Of a stretch of DNA of 64,000 nucleotides, positions 1 to 8,186 are shown piece after piece; the stretch's first letter is position 1, and each line of letters starts with the position of its first letter. This DNA is from Streptomyces aurantiogriseus (GTDB taxonomy: Bacteria > Actinomycetota > Actinomycetes > Streptomycetales > Streptomycetaceae). The position numbers and the translations under genes were made by a program. The notes under the pieces were generated by a model. It saw nothing but the letters and a program-made list of their open reading frames with translations. It was not told where the DNA came from and ran no database searches. The stretch spans positions 235,348 through 299,347 of the forward strand of contig NZ_BMSX01000014.1 in NCBI RefSeq assembly GCF_014649375.1, written 5' to 3'.

Positions 1-853
1 TGACCGCCCGCTCCCGCGTCACGAGTTCCGTGACGTCGTACGTCAGGTAGTTGACGCGCGCGTCGTAGTTCGTCCAGCCCGGGGGCAGCAGCTCGGTCGT
101 GGTGCCGCCGTCCTGCGGAACGGTCACCTGGTGCCCGTTGACGTGGGCCTCGTACACGCCGAGGGCCGAGACGTACAGCCGTGCCTCGCGGACCTTGGGC
201 CGGCTTTTCGCGGTGCTCGCCGTCCCTGGGGTTTCCTCCGTCCGCAGCAGCGGTGCGCCGGGTGAGCCGGGGGTCTTCCCCTTCATCCCGATCCACTGCG
301 CGCCGTCCCAGCCGGCCACGCCGTCGGTGCTCATGAGGCCGGTCTCGAAGAAGGAGGGGGATGCGCTACCGACCGGGCGGCCTTCGGCGTCCCAGACCGT
401 GACGGTCCAGTGATAGCGGGTCGAGGCACGCAGCGGCTTGCCCGCGTAGCGGACGGCCACCGAGTCGGAGGAGCGGACACGGCCGCTGTTCCAGACGTCC
501 GCACGAGCGGCGGTCAGCTTGTCCGGAGAGCTCGCCACGAGGATCCGGTACGCCCCTTGGCTCCGGCCACGGGCTGACGACCGCATGCGCCAGCCGAAGC
601 GTGGGCGGGCGGCGTCCACGCCCAGGGGGTTCGTGCGGTGTTCGACGGTCAGCCCGGACACCGCGGCATCTCCCGTGCGACGGGAGGCTGCCGCGTGCGC
701 GGTGCTTCCGCCGCCCACGGCGCCGGCGACTACGGGCACAGCGCCCGCCGTCGCCGCGAGCACGCTCCGGCGGCGGACTCCCCCGCCGCCGGGACGGTCA
801 CTGTTCTCGGCATCACGGGCGGCGCCGTCTGCGTCGTGTCGCGCATTGCTCAC
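1..853 (-). CDS. GH78 alpha-L-rhamnosidase, N-terminal part (cut by window edge)
   Basis: Only the first ~284 codons are inside the window. The GTG start at 853 is preceded by GAAGGGA at a normal distance. The product has a twin-arginine-type signal (GVRRRSVLAATAGAVPVVAG, about residues 25-44) followed by Ala-rich sequence, so export, probably by Tat, is likely. The mature start resembles the Ig-like N-terminal domain of bacterial alpha-L-rhamnosidases (LTVEHRTNPLGVDAARPRFGW, then YRILVASSPDKL and YHWTVTVWDAEG), followed by the start of the rhamnosidase N-domain (ARLYVSALGVYEAHVNGHQV). The family hydrolyses terminal alpha-L-rhamnose from pectic rhamnogalacturonan and rhamnosides. The catalytic (alpha/alpha)6 domain lies outside the window. 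The upstream palindrome at 974-987 suggests LacI-type control. Confidence 0.85.
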   Translation of the reverse strand, partial: MSNARHDADGAARDAENSDRPGGGGVRRRSVLAATAGAVPVVAGAVGGGSTAHAAASRRTGDAAVSGLTVEHRTNPLGVDAARPRFGWRMRSSARGRSQGAYRILVASSPDKLTAARADVWNSGRVRSSDSVAVRYAGKPLRASTRYHWTVTVWDAEGRPVGSASPSFFETGLMSTDGVAGWDGAQWIGMKGKTPGSPGAPLLRTEETPGTASTAKSRPKVREARLYVSALGVYEAHVNGHQVTVPQDGGTTTELLPPGWTNYDARVNYLTYDVTELVTRERAV

Positions 854-973
854 ACCTGCATCCCTTCGGTCTTCTTACGTGATCCGGGCGGTGGTCAGGA
901 GCCGGCCGTGCAGTCGGCGTGCGCGGTCCGGACGCTGTCTGTGCGGGGCCGGGGTCACCGGGGAGCTCCTTTC

Positions 974-987
974 TGAAACGTTTCAGT
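974..987. promoter_or_regulatory. LacI-type operator CTGAAACGTTTCAG upstream of GH78
   Basis: A perfect 14-bp palindrome about 120 bp upstream of the GH78 start, inside the 415-bp gap (854-1268) between divergent genes. It shares the GAAACGTT core with two further sites at 1091-1104 and 1241-1254. The rest of the gap shows no gene. Confidence 0.65.
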
Positions 988-1090
988 GCGGATGCCGGGT
1001 CAGGGCTCCGATCAGCGCTGGGTGCACAGGAGCGCGGTCGTCCGGGGTGGTCGGTCCGATGCCGGGCCGGGTGGTTCGCGGAGCGGGTGG

Positions 1091-1254
1091 GTAACGTTTC
1101 CCACAGGATGTGGCCAGACCCTAGAGAGGGTCCCGCGTGACGTCAAGATGCCGCGCACGCTGCATGATTGTTACGGCATTCGCACAGCGCAGCCTCTACG
1201 TGACACCTACCGAGCTGCACGGCCCGCCGTACACACGGCGGCAACGTTTCCCAC
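1091..1254. promoter_or_regulatory. Pair of operator-like sites before the LacI fragment
   Basis: GTAACGTTTCCCAC (1091-1104) and GCAACGTTTCCCAC (1241-1254) are near-identical direct repeats 150 bp apart. Read on the minus strand both contain GGGAAACGTT, the same core as the palindrome at 974-987. The second site ends 14 bp before the ATG at 1269. The arrangement suggests autoregulation of the LacI-family gene together with control of the divergent rhamnosidase gene. Confidence 0.6.
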
Positions 1255-1268
1255 GGGGAAGGACCCGG

Positions 1269-1841
1269 ATGGAGCCACCAGCACCACGCCGCCGCGTCAC
1301 CATCGTCGATGTCGCGCGTCACGCCCAGGTGTCCACGACCGCCGTGTCCAAGGTGCTGCGCAACGCGTACGGAGCCGGCCCCGACATGCGCGCGAGGGTC
1401 CGCCGGGCGATCGACGAGCTGGGCTACCGGCCGCACGCGGGCGGCAGAGGTCTCCGTGGGCAGACGTACACCGTCGGCGTGATGCTGCCCGACATCCGCA
1501 ACCCCTTCTTCCCCGAGATCCTCGACGGGATCACCGCCTCGCTGAAGGAGACCGAGTACCAGGTGTTTCTGGGGCCCGGCTGCAACGGGGAGAAGGAGGA
1601 GGCCCGCGTCACGGAGGCGATGATCGACCGCGGTATGGACGGCATCATCCTGATCGCGCCCGTGTCGTCGCGCGCCCACCTCGAACGCGTCGCCTCGTCC
1701 GTGCCGACCGTCGTCGTCGGCCGGCACGGGACCTCTCCGGTCTACGACACGGTGGCGGACGACGACATCGAGGGCGCGTCCTTGGTCGTCGGTCACCTCG
1801 CCGGTCTCGGGCACCGCCGGATCGTTCATCCGCCCGGTTGA
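1269..1841 (+). pseudogene. LacI-family regulator, C-terminally truncated
   Basis: The ATG at 1269 follows the operator-like site directly. The N-terminus is a clear LacI helix-turn-helix and hinge (VTIVDVARHAQVSTTAVSKV, then RVRRAIDELGYRPHAGGRGL). The first half of the periplasmic-binding-like domain follows (TVGVMLPDIRNPFFPEIL; MDGIILIAPVSS; GHLAGLGHRRIVH). The frame stops after 190 codons, right after the conserved GHRRI segment, whereas the family is usually 330-350 residues. The 134 bp up to the next gene do not encode the missing ~150 residues in any frame, so this is a 3' deletion and not a simple frameshift. DNA binding could survive, but ligand response and normal dimerisation should be lost. 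Confidence 0.8.
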
Positions 1842-1905
1842 ACCTGGATCCCGTCTTCCGCGCGCTCACCCCCGACGGGGCGTGGCCTCGGCGATCTTCC
1901 GGGAC

Positions 1906-1952
1906 GAACCGCTCCGGGAGCGACGGAGGTTCCAGCAGACCCGGAGCGGTTC
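1906..1952. terminator. Hairpin between converging lacI fragment and GH43 gene
   Basis: A perfect 13-bp inverted repeat (GAACCGCTCCGGG at 1906-1918 with its complement at 1940-1952) with a 21-nt loop lies between two converging genes. It is a plausible bidirectional terminator. No U-tract is evident, which is usual in high-GC actinobacteria. Confidence 0.6.
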
Positions 1953-1975
1953 ATCACCAGCCGCGTGGTGGCTCC

Positions 1976-3487
1976 TCAGACGAGCGGCTCGTAGTCGAAC
2001 CAGTCGAAGTGAACGGAGCCGGCTGAGGCGAACATGCCGATGACCCGGCCGGTGAAGCCGCCGGCGACCTCCGTGGACAGGTACCGGCCGTCCAGTGAGG
2101 TGAGCTCGACGAACGTGCCGTCCGGTTCCTCGATGCCGATCGAGACCTGATCGGGGCCGGTGCGTGCGTCGTCGACCGTGTGCACGGCGGTCACCTCGAT
2201 GCGGAGGACCACAGGGCCGGGGGGTGTCGGCCGGGCCGCCACGACTGTGCCCAGCGGACCGATGCGGGCGCGCACCCGCACCTCGCCGGACGAGACCTCG
2301 ATCTCGTAGTGGTGCTGCTCGTCGAGGCGGACGGCCAGGCCACCACGTCCTTCCGCCACGTCGGCCAGGGCTCGTACCCGGCAGGACGAATGTTGCTGGC
2401 GCCGGCCGACGAACGTCACGTCGGCGTCGTCGAGCGATCCGCCGCGGGCGTTCAGGGTCAGCCAGCCGGGCCGTTCCTTGGTGGTGCAGTCCTCCGCAGG
2501 GCGGTGACGCGGCGAGATCCAGCGCGGGGCCGGCTCACTGACGTCGAAGTCGTCCCGGACCGGTTCGGCGGCAGGGGGCTGGAGCGGCCAGGAGGGCGCG
2601 GGCATGACGGACGAGAGTGCGCCGACGACCGGCCAGCCGTCGACCCAGTCGACCGGCACCAGGAACGTCTCCCGGCCGAGTACGTGCCAGCCGGGCGTGC
2701 CACCGCCCGGCCGCACGCCGAGCAGCACCATCCACCACGAGCCGTCGGGCGCCTGCACCAGGTCCGCGTGACCGGTGTTCTGGATGGGGTGGTCGGTGCC
2801 CCGGTGGGTCAGGATCGGGTTGGCCGGGCACGGCTCGAACGGGCCCGTCGGCGTACGGCCGCGGGCGATCGAGACGCCGTGGCACCGCTCGGTGCCGCCC
2901 TCGGCGATGAGCAGGTACCAGTAGTCGCCGATCCGGTACAGGTGCGGCGCTTCCGGGGCCTTGGCGCCGGGGGTGCCGGACCAGAGCCGGCGCGGCGGGC
3001 CGAGCGTCTCCCCGGTGTGGGGATCGATGCGGACCTGCCCGACTCCGGCAGTGGTGCACCAGCAGTTGCCGTCCTCGTCCCAGGCGAGATCCGGGTCGAT
3101 GCCGTGCACCCCGGGCAGCCGGATGGGATCGGACCAGGGGCCGGCCGGGTCGGTGGCCGTGAAGAGCAGGTTGCCGTCGCCGCTCACATTCGTGACGATC
3201 AGCCAGAAGCGGCCGTCGTGGTAGCGCAGGGTGGGCGCGTAGATCCCCCCTGAGGAAGCCGCGTCCTGGGGCAGACGCAGCTGACTCGGGCGGTCGAGTG
3301 CGTTGCCGATCTGGGTCCAGTGCACCAGGTCCCGGCTGTGGAACACGGGCACGCCGGGGAAGTACTCGAAGCTGGAGCACGCGATGTAGTAGTCCTCGCC
3401 CGCCCGGCAGATGGACGGATCAGGATGGAAGCCGGGGATCACAGGGTTGCTGAAGGTGCTGTCCGTCTCGGGCACAGGCAGAACCAC
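1976..3487 (-). CDS. GH43 beta-xylosidase / alpha-L-arabinofuranosidase
   Basis: A five-bladed beta-propeller glycosidase of about 503 residues acting on xylo- or arabino-oligosaccharides. The three GH43 acidic residues are visible: the general base Asp in NPVIPGFHPDPSICR near the N-terminus, the middle Asp in GIDPDLAWDEDG, and the general acid Glu in KAPEAPHLYRIG. The last ~190 residues look like the concanavalin-like beta-sandwich found at the C-terminus of GH43 xylosidases (FVGRRQQHSSCRVRALADVA, GGLAVRLDEQHHYEIEV). No signal peptide is seen, so it is probably cytoplasmic. I prefer the GTG at 3487 because AGGAGAG sits 8 nt upstream; an ATG at 3508 is possible but has a weaker site. An operator-like CGAAAGTTTC overlaps the start. 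Confidence 0.88.
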   Translation of the reverse strand: MVLPVPETDSTFSNPVIPGFHPDPSICRAGEDYYIACSSFEYFPGVPVFHSRDLVHWTQIGNALDRPSQLRLPQDAASSGGIYAPTLRYHDGRFWLIVTNVSGDGNLLFTATDPAGPWSDPIRLPGVHGIDPDLAWDEDGNCWCTTAGVGQVRIDPHTGETLGPPRRLWSGTPGAKAPEAPHLYRIGDYWYLLIAEGGTERCHGVSIARGRTPTGPFEPCPANPILTHRGTDHPIQNTGHADLVQAPDGSWWMVLLGVRPGGGTPGWHVLGRETFLVPVDWVDGWPVVGALSSVMPAPSWPLQPPAAEPVRDDFDVSEPAPRWISPRHRPAEDCTTKERPGWLTLNARGGSLDDADVTFVGRRQQHSSCRVRALADVAEGRGGLAVRLDEQHHYEIEVSSGEVRVRARIGPLGTVVAARPTPPGPVVLRIEVTAVHTVDDARTGPDQVSIGIEEPDGTFVELTSLDGRYLSTEVAGGFTGRVIGMFASAGSVHFDWFDYEPLV

Positions 3488-3496
3488 GAAAGTTTC
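3487..3496. promoter_or_regulatory. Operator-like CGAAAGTTTC at GH43 start
   Basis: The same 10-mer recurs at 4814-4823 ahead of the GH5 cellulase. Sequences of the GAAA-N-TTTC type occur upstream of Streptomyces xylanase genes, as I recall. The site lies between the ribosome-binding site and the preferred start codon, so it could act as a roadblock operator for the neighbouring LacI protein. Confidence 0.5.
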
Positions 3497-3632
3497 TCTC
3501 CTCTGCATGGATAGTTTCCCGGAGGCTAGCGACGGTCACCACCGTGGTCAATGACCCCACGCAGAAGCGCCCCCAGCCGACTGGCTGCGGGGCGCCGACG
3601 CAGTGGTGCGAGGAGGAATCGGCCTTGCGGGG

Positions 3633-4672
3633 TCAGCTCTTGGGTGGAGCCGTGCTGGCCCGGACCGTCAGGGTGGTCGCGATCTCCAGCCCGACCTGCG
3701 GGGCCTCCTCACCGCGGCCGAGCGTGAGTGCCAGCTCGGTGGCGGCCGCGGCCATCTCGGTCAGGGGCTGGTGGACGGTGGTCAGGGGCGGGTCCATCCA
3801 GGCCACGACCGGCAGGTCGTCGAAACCGACGACGCTGAGGTCGTCGGGGATGCGCAGGCCGGCCTCGCGTGCCGCCTGGTAGACGCCGAGCGCCTGGAGG
3901 TCGTTGGCGGTGAAGATCGCTGTCGGACGGTCGGGCAGGGCCAGCAGGGGACGGGCCGCCGCGCAGCCGTCCTCACGGGTGAGCGGCGCGTGCACGACGA
4001 GTTCCGGATCGACCGGCAGGCCGGCGGACCGCATCGCGGAGCGGTATCCGTCCAGGCGGGCGCAGCAGTACAGCTGGTCCTGCGGGCCGCTGCGGTGAGG
4101 TGGCGGGTCGCGGCCCGGCCGCCGGACCAGTTGGTGGCACCCACGAACGGGACGTCGTCCGGCAGTTCCGTGGCCGGGTCGAAGACGACGAACGGGATAC
4201 CCTTCGCCTTCAGTTGCTCGCGCTCGGCCTCGGAGAGCTGGGCCACGGACAGGACGCAGTTCGGACGCCGGGAGACGGTGTCGTCCCAGGTGGGCGGGTC
4301 CGTGTCGTGCAGCCCGAACTCGGACACCATGACGCCCACACGATGCTGGCGGGCCACCCGCTCGACGCCCCGGATGATCTCGACCGCCCACATGTGCTTG
4401 AGCTCGCGGAACACGAGTTCCACGACGTTGTTCCGGTTGGCGCCCGCGGGTCTGCGGTAGCCGTACTGGTTGACCAGCGCCTCGACCCGCGCCCGCGTGT
4501 CCGCGGAGACTCCCGACTTTCCGTTGATCACCTTGGACACGGTCGGGACGGACACCCCCGCCGACTCGGCGATGAACGCGATGGTGACCGGCCGGGAGGT
4601 GTCGCCCTGCCCGCCGTCCTTGTCCACCGGCCCGTCAGCTGTGTGGTCCGCCAAGGTCGCCTTCCCGATCAT
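3633..4672 (-). pseudogene. LacI-family regulator with internal deletion and frameshift
   Basis: The N-terminal half is intact: HTH (VTIAFIAESAGVSVPTVSKV), hinge (ARVEALVNQYGYRRPAGANR) and the first lobe up to GGRAATRHL. The frame then shifts near 4092-4098. The C-terminal half continues in another frame (DQLYCCARLDGYRSAM, PTAIFTANDLQALGVY, LSVVGFDDLPVVAWMDPPLT, LTVRASTAPPKS) and ends at 3633. Where LacI proteins carry a HL-x-x-x-GHRRI-x-x-x-SGP stretch, roughly ten codons are missing, so the lesion looks like a deletion of about 30 nt that also breaks the frame. The start is uncertain: ATG 4672 or an upstream TTG at 4717. The position between GH43 and GH5 suggests it once controlled both. 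Confidence 0.8.
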
Positions 4673-4813
4673 CGAACCGCTCGCGCCCGGTGGAGGCCTG
4701 GCGCGAAAGCCGGTCAACAGCGTCGTGTGGTGTGCCCGGCCATTCTGGCACCTCTTACCGACGAACCTGTGGCCTCGGGCACCTCTTCATGTTAATTTCT
4801 CCGCCGCACCCAG

Positions 4814-4823
4814 CGAAAGTTTC
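4814..4823. promoter_or_regulatory. Operator-like CGAAAGTTTC upstream of GH5 cellulase
   Basis: An exact copy of the 10-mer at the GH43 start (3487-3496), about 110 bp before the cellulase ATG at 4933 and 140 bp before the divergent LacI pseudogene. The two flanking contexts also share pyrimidine-rich sequence after the core. Confidence 0.5.
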
Positions 4824-4932
4824 CTTCCCTCGTCGGCTCACACATCGGCCGACTTGAGCACACCGCACGTGTCGAACGCGTCTGGCAGGGACCCGCCAAG
4901 GTGGGGCCGCCCCCAACCGGAAGGTGCACGCG

Positions 4933-5942
4933 ATGACGAGGAGACTGGCAAGATTCCTTCCGCGACGACGCCGGTCGTCGCGCCCCCCGCGGAGACTGGC
5001 GGCGCTCCTCCCGGCGATCGCCCTGCTTCCGCTGGCGCCCGCCACCGCGCAGGCCGCCGATCCACCCGTACCCCCGCCCAGCGCCCCGGCCGCCCGCAGC
5101 GCGGTGGCAGCCATGCAGCCCGGCTGGAATCTGGGCAACACCTACGACGCCATCCCCGACGAGACCTCCTGGGGCAACCCGCCCGTGACCAGGGAGCTCC
5201 TGAAGAAGGTCAAGTCGCAGGGATTCAAGAGCATACGACTGCCCGTCACCTGGGCATCCATCAGGGCGCCGCCCCCGGCCACCCGATCGACCCGGCCTGG
5301 ATGGCGAAGGTGCGGCAGGTCGTCGACTGGGCACTGGACGAGGACCTGTACGTCCTGCTCAACATGCACCACGACTCGTGGATGTGGGTCAACAACCTCT
5401 CCACGGATCACGACGCCGTGCTCGCCCGGTACAGCGCCACCTGGACCCAGATCGCGGCGGAGTTCCGGGACGAGCCGTCCAGGCTGGTGCTCGAAAGCAT
5501 CAACGAGCCCACGTTCAGCGGCACTTCCGGTGACGACGAGAACTACCGGCTGTTGGCCGAACTCAACAGGGTGTTCCATCGGATCGTCCGTGAGTCCGGC
5601 GGCGGGAACGCCACACGCCTGCTCGTGCTGCCCACCCTGTACACCAACGCCGACCAGGGCCGGCTCGACGCGCTGGCCGCCGAACTGGCCGACCTGCGCG
5701 ATCCCATGGTGGCCACGACCATCCACATCTACGGCTGGTGGCCGTTCAGCGTGAACATCGCCGGCTACACCCGGTTCGACGCCACCTCGGAGCAGGACCT
5801 CACCGCCACGTTCGACCGCGCTTACAACACCTTCGTCGCGCGCGGCATCCCGGTCGTCATCGGCGAGTACGCCCTGCTGGCCTACGACCACAACCGTCCC
5901 GGCATCATCGAGCGGGGTGAGCAGCGCAAGTACTTCTCGTGA
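4933..5942 (+). pseudogene. GH5 cellulase (endoglucanase), frameshifted and truncated
   Basis: The ATG at 4933 has GGAAGG 8 nt upstream. A basic N-region (RRLARFLPRRRRSSRPPRR) and a hydrophobic stretch ending ATAQAADPP form a secretion signal. The GH5 start is clear (MQPGWNLGNTYDAIPDETSW, SIRLPVTW). At 5251-5256 the reading TGGGCATCC appears to lack one G; the correct continuation (IHQGAAPGHPIDPAWMAKV, LNMHHDSW, ESINEPTF with the acid/base Glu, IPVVIGEYALL with the nucleophile) is in the next frame. The product then stops at 5942 after RGEQRKYFS, before the last ~60-80 residues typical of the family. The DNA that follows belongs to a permease gene. The 1-nt loss could be a sequencing error; the 3' truncation could not. 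Confidence 0.82.
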
Positions 5943-6124
5943 ACCGCGGCAACGGCCTGCCGGGCTCCGTCAACAGCGGGTTCGGCAACGCCCACGCGGA
6001 GACCGCGCCGTTGTCGTTGCAGATGGCCGTGGTCGTGCTGACCCTGGTCCCCCTGCTCGTGGTCTACCCGTTCATGCAGAAGGACTTCAGGACCGGTGTG
6101 CTCACCGGAACCGTCAAGGGCTGA
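5939..6124 (+). pseudogene. C-terminal remnant of a CUT1 sugar ABC permease
   Basis: The 61 codons from a fortuitous GTG end in VVVLTLVPLLVVYPFMQKDF and GVLTGTVKG*. This is the typical last transmembrane helix and -VKG end of MalG/LplC-type permeases. The preceding residues (SGFGNAHAETAPLSLQMA) also fit the last periplasmic loop of such proteins. The fragment begins exactly where the GH5 coding sequence stops, so a deletion has joined the two genes. No function is expected. Confidence 0.75.
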
Positions 6125-6147
6125 CGGAACCGCGCCGAGGCCCGCTC

Positions 6148-7059
6148 CTACTCCGGCGGTGTCGGTGTGTCGTGCGTGCGGTACATCGCCTGGATGTCGA
6201 GTTCCAACTGGACCGTCGGGCCGACCACCGCGATGCCGCGCGCCAGCATCGAGCGCCAGTTGAGCGTGTAGTCCTCGCGGTGCAGCTCCGTCTTGGCCAG
6301 GGCGGCGCAGCGCAGTTCCTCGCCGTAGCCGCCGTTGACCATGCCCAGGTAGGTCGTGTCCAGCGCCACCGACCGGCTCACGCCGTGCATGGTCAGGGTG
6401 CCCAGCAGTGTCCATTTGCTGCCGCCCCGGTAGGCGAAGCGGGTGCTGCGGAAGTCGATGTACGGAAAGGTGTCGACGTCGAGGAAGTCGGCCGAACGCA
6501 GGTGCGCGTCACGGGTGTTGTTGCCCGTGTTGATGCTCGAGGCGTCGATGCGCACATGGACCCGGGAATCGGCCACTTCCTGCATGACCTGGATGCCGCC
6601 CTCGAAACGTTCGAAGCGGCCGTGCACATGAGCCATGCCGACATGCTTGGCGATGAAACGGATCGCCGTGTGCGGCGGGTCGAAGAGCCAGGTGCCGGGG
6701 ACCGGGAGTTCGGCCTGCCGGGCCGGCTGCAGCCACACGCGCTGCGGGGACAGGCCGGAGTCGGCGACGACCTCGACGGTCTCACGGTGTGGTTCCAGCC
6801 CTTCCGCCACGATCAGCAGGCTGTAGCTGCCCGGCGGCAGGACGGCCAGGAACAAGCCGTACGGGTCCGTGGTGCCGCGTACCGAGACCTGGTGGCTGCG
6901 GAGTTCCGTCACCGTCACCTCGGCGGCGCCCAGGGGCTGGTTCACCGGGTCCAGGACCTCACGGAGGACGACACCCCCGCCGGCCGGGACGGGGAGCGTG
7001 GGGCCCGCGGCGCCTGCGGGGGCACCCCTGAGTCGCCGCCGGAGCAGTCCGAGGGGCAT
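6148..7059 (-). CDS. YceI-family protein with carboxypeptidase-regulatory-like N-terminal domain
   Basis: 303 residues from the ATG at 7059, with AAAGG 8 nt upstream. Residues ~30-110 form a beta-sandwich of the carboxypeptidase regulatory type (VLREVLDPVNQPLGAAEVTV, DPYGLFLAVLPPGSYSLLI). Residues ~120-295 are a YceI lipocalin-like barrel (WLFDPPHTAIRFIAKHVGMA, ADFLDVDTFPYIDFRST, LTMHGVSRSVALD). YceI barrels bind isoprenoid or other hydrophobic ligands. It is the last gene of the aromatic-catabolism operon, 29 bp after the maleylacetate reductase. No signal peptide is seen. A role in binding an aromatic or quinone compound is only inference from position. Confidence 0.8.
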   Translation of the reverse strand: MPLGLLRRRLRGAPAGAAGPTLPVPAGGGVVLREVLDPVNQPLGAAEVTVTELRSHQVSVRGTTDPYGLFLAVLPPGSYSLLIVAEGLEPHRETVEVVADSGLSPQRVWLQPARQAELPVPGTWLFDPPHTAIRFIAKHVGMAHVHGRFERFEGGIQVMQEVADSRVHVRIDASSINTGNNTRDAHLRSADFLDVDTFPYIDFRSTRFAYRGGSKWTLLGTLTMHGVSRSVALDTTYLGMVNGGYGEELRCAALAKTELHREDYTLNWRSMLARGIAVVGPTVQLELDIQAMYRTHDTPTPPE

Positions 7060-7088
7060 GGTGTTCACCTTTCGGTCTTCATCCGTCT

Positions 7089-8186
7089 TCATCGGTTCGG
7101 GTCGGTTCTCGTCGGTCTGGGCTTCGTTTGCGGCCGGTCGCCCTGGTACGCCGCTGTCAGTACGTCGAGGACGCCCGCCACGGTGACCGGGCGCGGGTTG
7201 GGGTACGCCTGACCGGCCGCCGCGCGCGCCGCCACCGCCAAGTCGGCTTCCTTCAGCCCGAGTTCGGCCAGGGAGCGGGGTGCGCCGAGACGGCCGGAGA
7301 GTTGCTGGAGGGCGTGCGGGGCGTCGTCGGTGTCCAGGGCACGGCCGAGCGCCGTCATCGCCTCGGGTGCGGCGGGCGCGTTGTGGGCGAGGACGTACGG
7401 CAGGACCACGGTGTGGGTCTCGGCGTGCGGCAGTCCGAAGGTGCCGCCGAGGACGTGGCACAGCTTGTGGTGCAGGCCCATGGTGGTCGCGCCGAGGGCG
7501 GCACCGCAGAGCCAGGCTCCGTACAGGGCGCGACCGCGGGCGTCCAGGTCCGCGGGGTCGGCCGCCACTCGGGGCAGTGCGCCCGTCATGGCCCGTACGC
7601 CCTCCTCGGCCATCAGTGACACCAGCGGCGAGGCGTCCGGCGCGTACAGGGCCTCTGCCGCGTGCGCCACCGCGTTGATGCCGCTGGTCACGGAGAGGGC
7701 CACCGGGAGCGACAGGGTGAGCTCAGGGTCGTAGACGACGCTGCGCGGCAGGACCGACGGGTCGCGGCCGGTGCGCTTGGCGCCGTGTTCGGTCAGGCCC
7801 CAGACGGGGGTCATCTCGGAGCCGGAGTACGTCGACGGCACGGCGACCAGCGGCAGGCCGGTGCGCAGCGCGATCACCTTGCCGAGGCCGATGGCGGAGC
7901 CCCCGCCGACGGCCACGCAGCCGTCGGCGCCGGCGGCGCGCGCCACCTCGACGGCACGGTCGGCGACCTCCGCGGGCACATGCATACGGGCCTCGGCGTG
8001 CAGCCCTGCGCACGCGTCGCCCAGCGCGTCCGCGACGGCCAGGGCCGTCCGGGCACCCCGCGGCCCGCTGACCACCAACAGCCGCCGCAGTCCCAGCCGT
8101 TCGGCCTCGTCCGGGGTCGCGGTCACGGAGGCGCCGGGCCGCAGCACGACCCGCATGGGCTGAGCCTCGTGGACGAACCCCCTCAT
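7089..8186 (-). CDS. Maleylacetate reductase (iron-type alcohol dehydrogenase family)
   Basis: 365 residues. It should catalyse NAD(P)H-dependent reduction of maleylacetate to 3-oxoadipate, the step after hydroxyquinol ring cleavage. Visible family features are the dinucleotide-binding GCVAVGGGSAIGLGKVIA and PLVAVPSTYSGSEMTPVWG, and the metal-ligand region GLHHKLCHVLGGTFGLPHAE with its histidines. The ATG at 8186 overlaps the stop of the dioxygenase gene (ATGA), so the two are translationally coupled. Length matches the family (about 350-360). Confidence 0.9.
   Translation of the reverse strand: MRGFVHEAQPMRVVLRPGASVTATPDEAERLGLRRLLVVSGPRGARTALAVADALGDACAGLHAEARMHVPAEVADRAVEVARAAGADGCVAVGGGSAIGLGKVIALRTGLPLVAVPSTYSGSEMTPVWGLTEHGAKRTGRDPSVLPRSVVYDPELTLSLPVALSVTSGINAVAHAAEALYAPDASPLVSLMAEEGVRAMTGALPRVAADPADLDARGRALYGAWLCGAALGATTMGLHHKLCHVLGGTFGLPHAETHTVVLPYVLAHNAPAAPEAMTALGRALDTDDAPHALQQLSGRLGAPRSLAELGLKEADLAVAARAAAGQAYPNPRPVTVAGVLDVLTAAYQGDRPQTKPRPTRTDPNR

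Noticed and set aside
1976..1995. Continuation of the truncated LacI protein into the GH43 end region
   Set aside because: No frame between 1842 and 1975 shows LacI C-terminal motifs; the sequence there forms a terminator-like hairpin instead.
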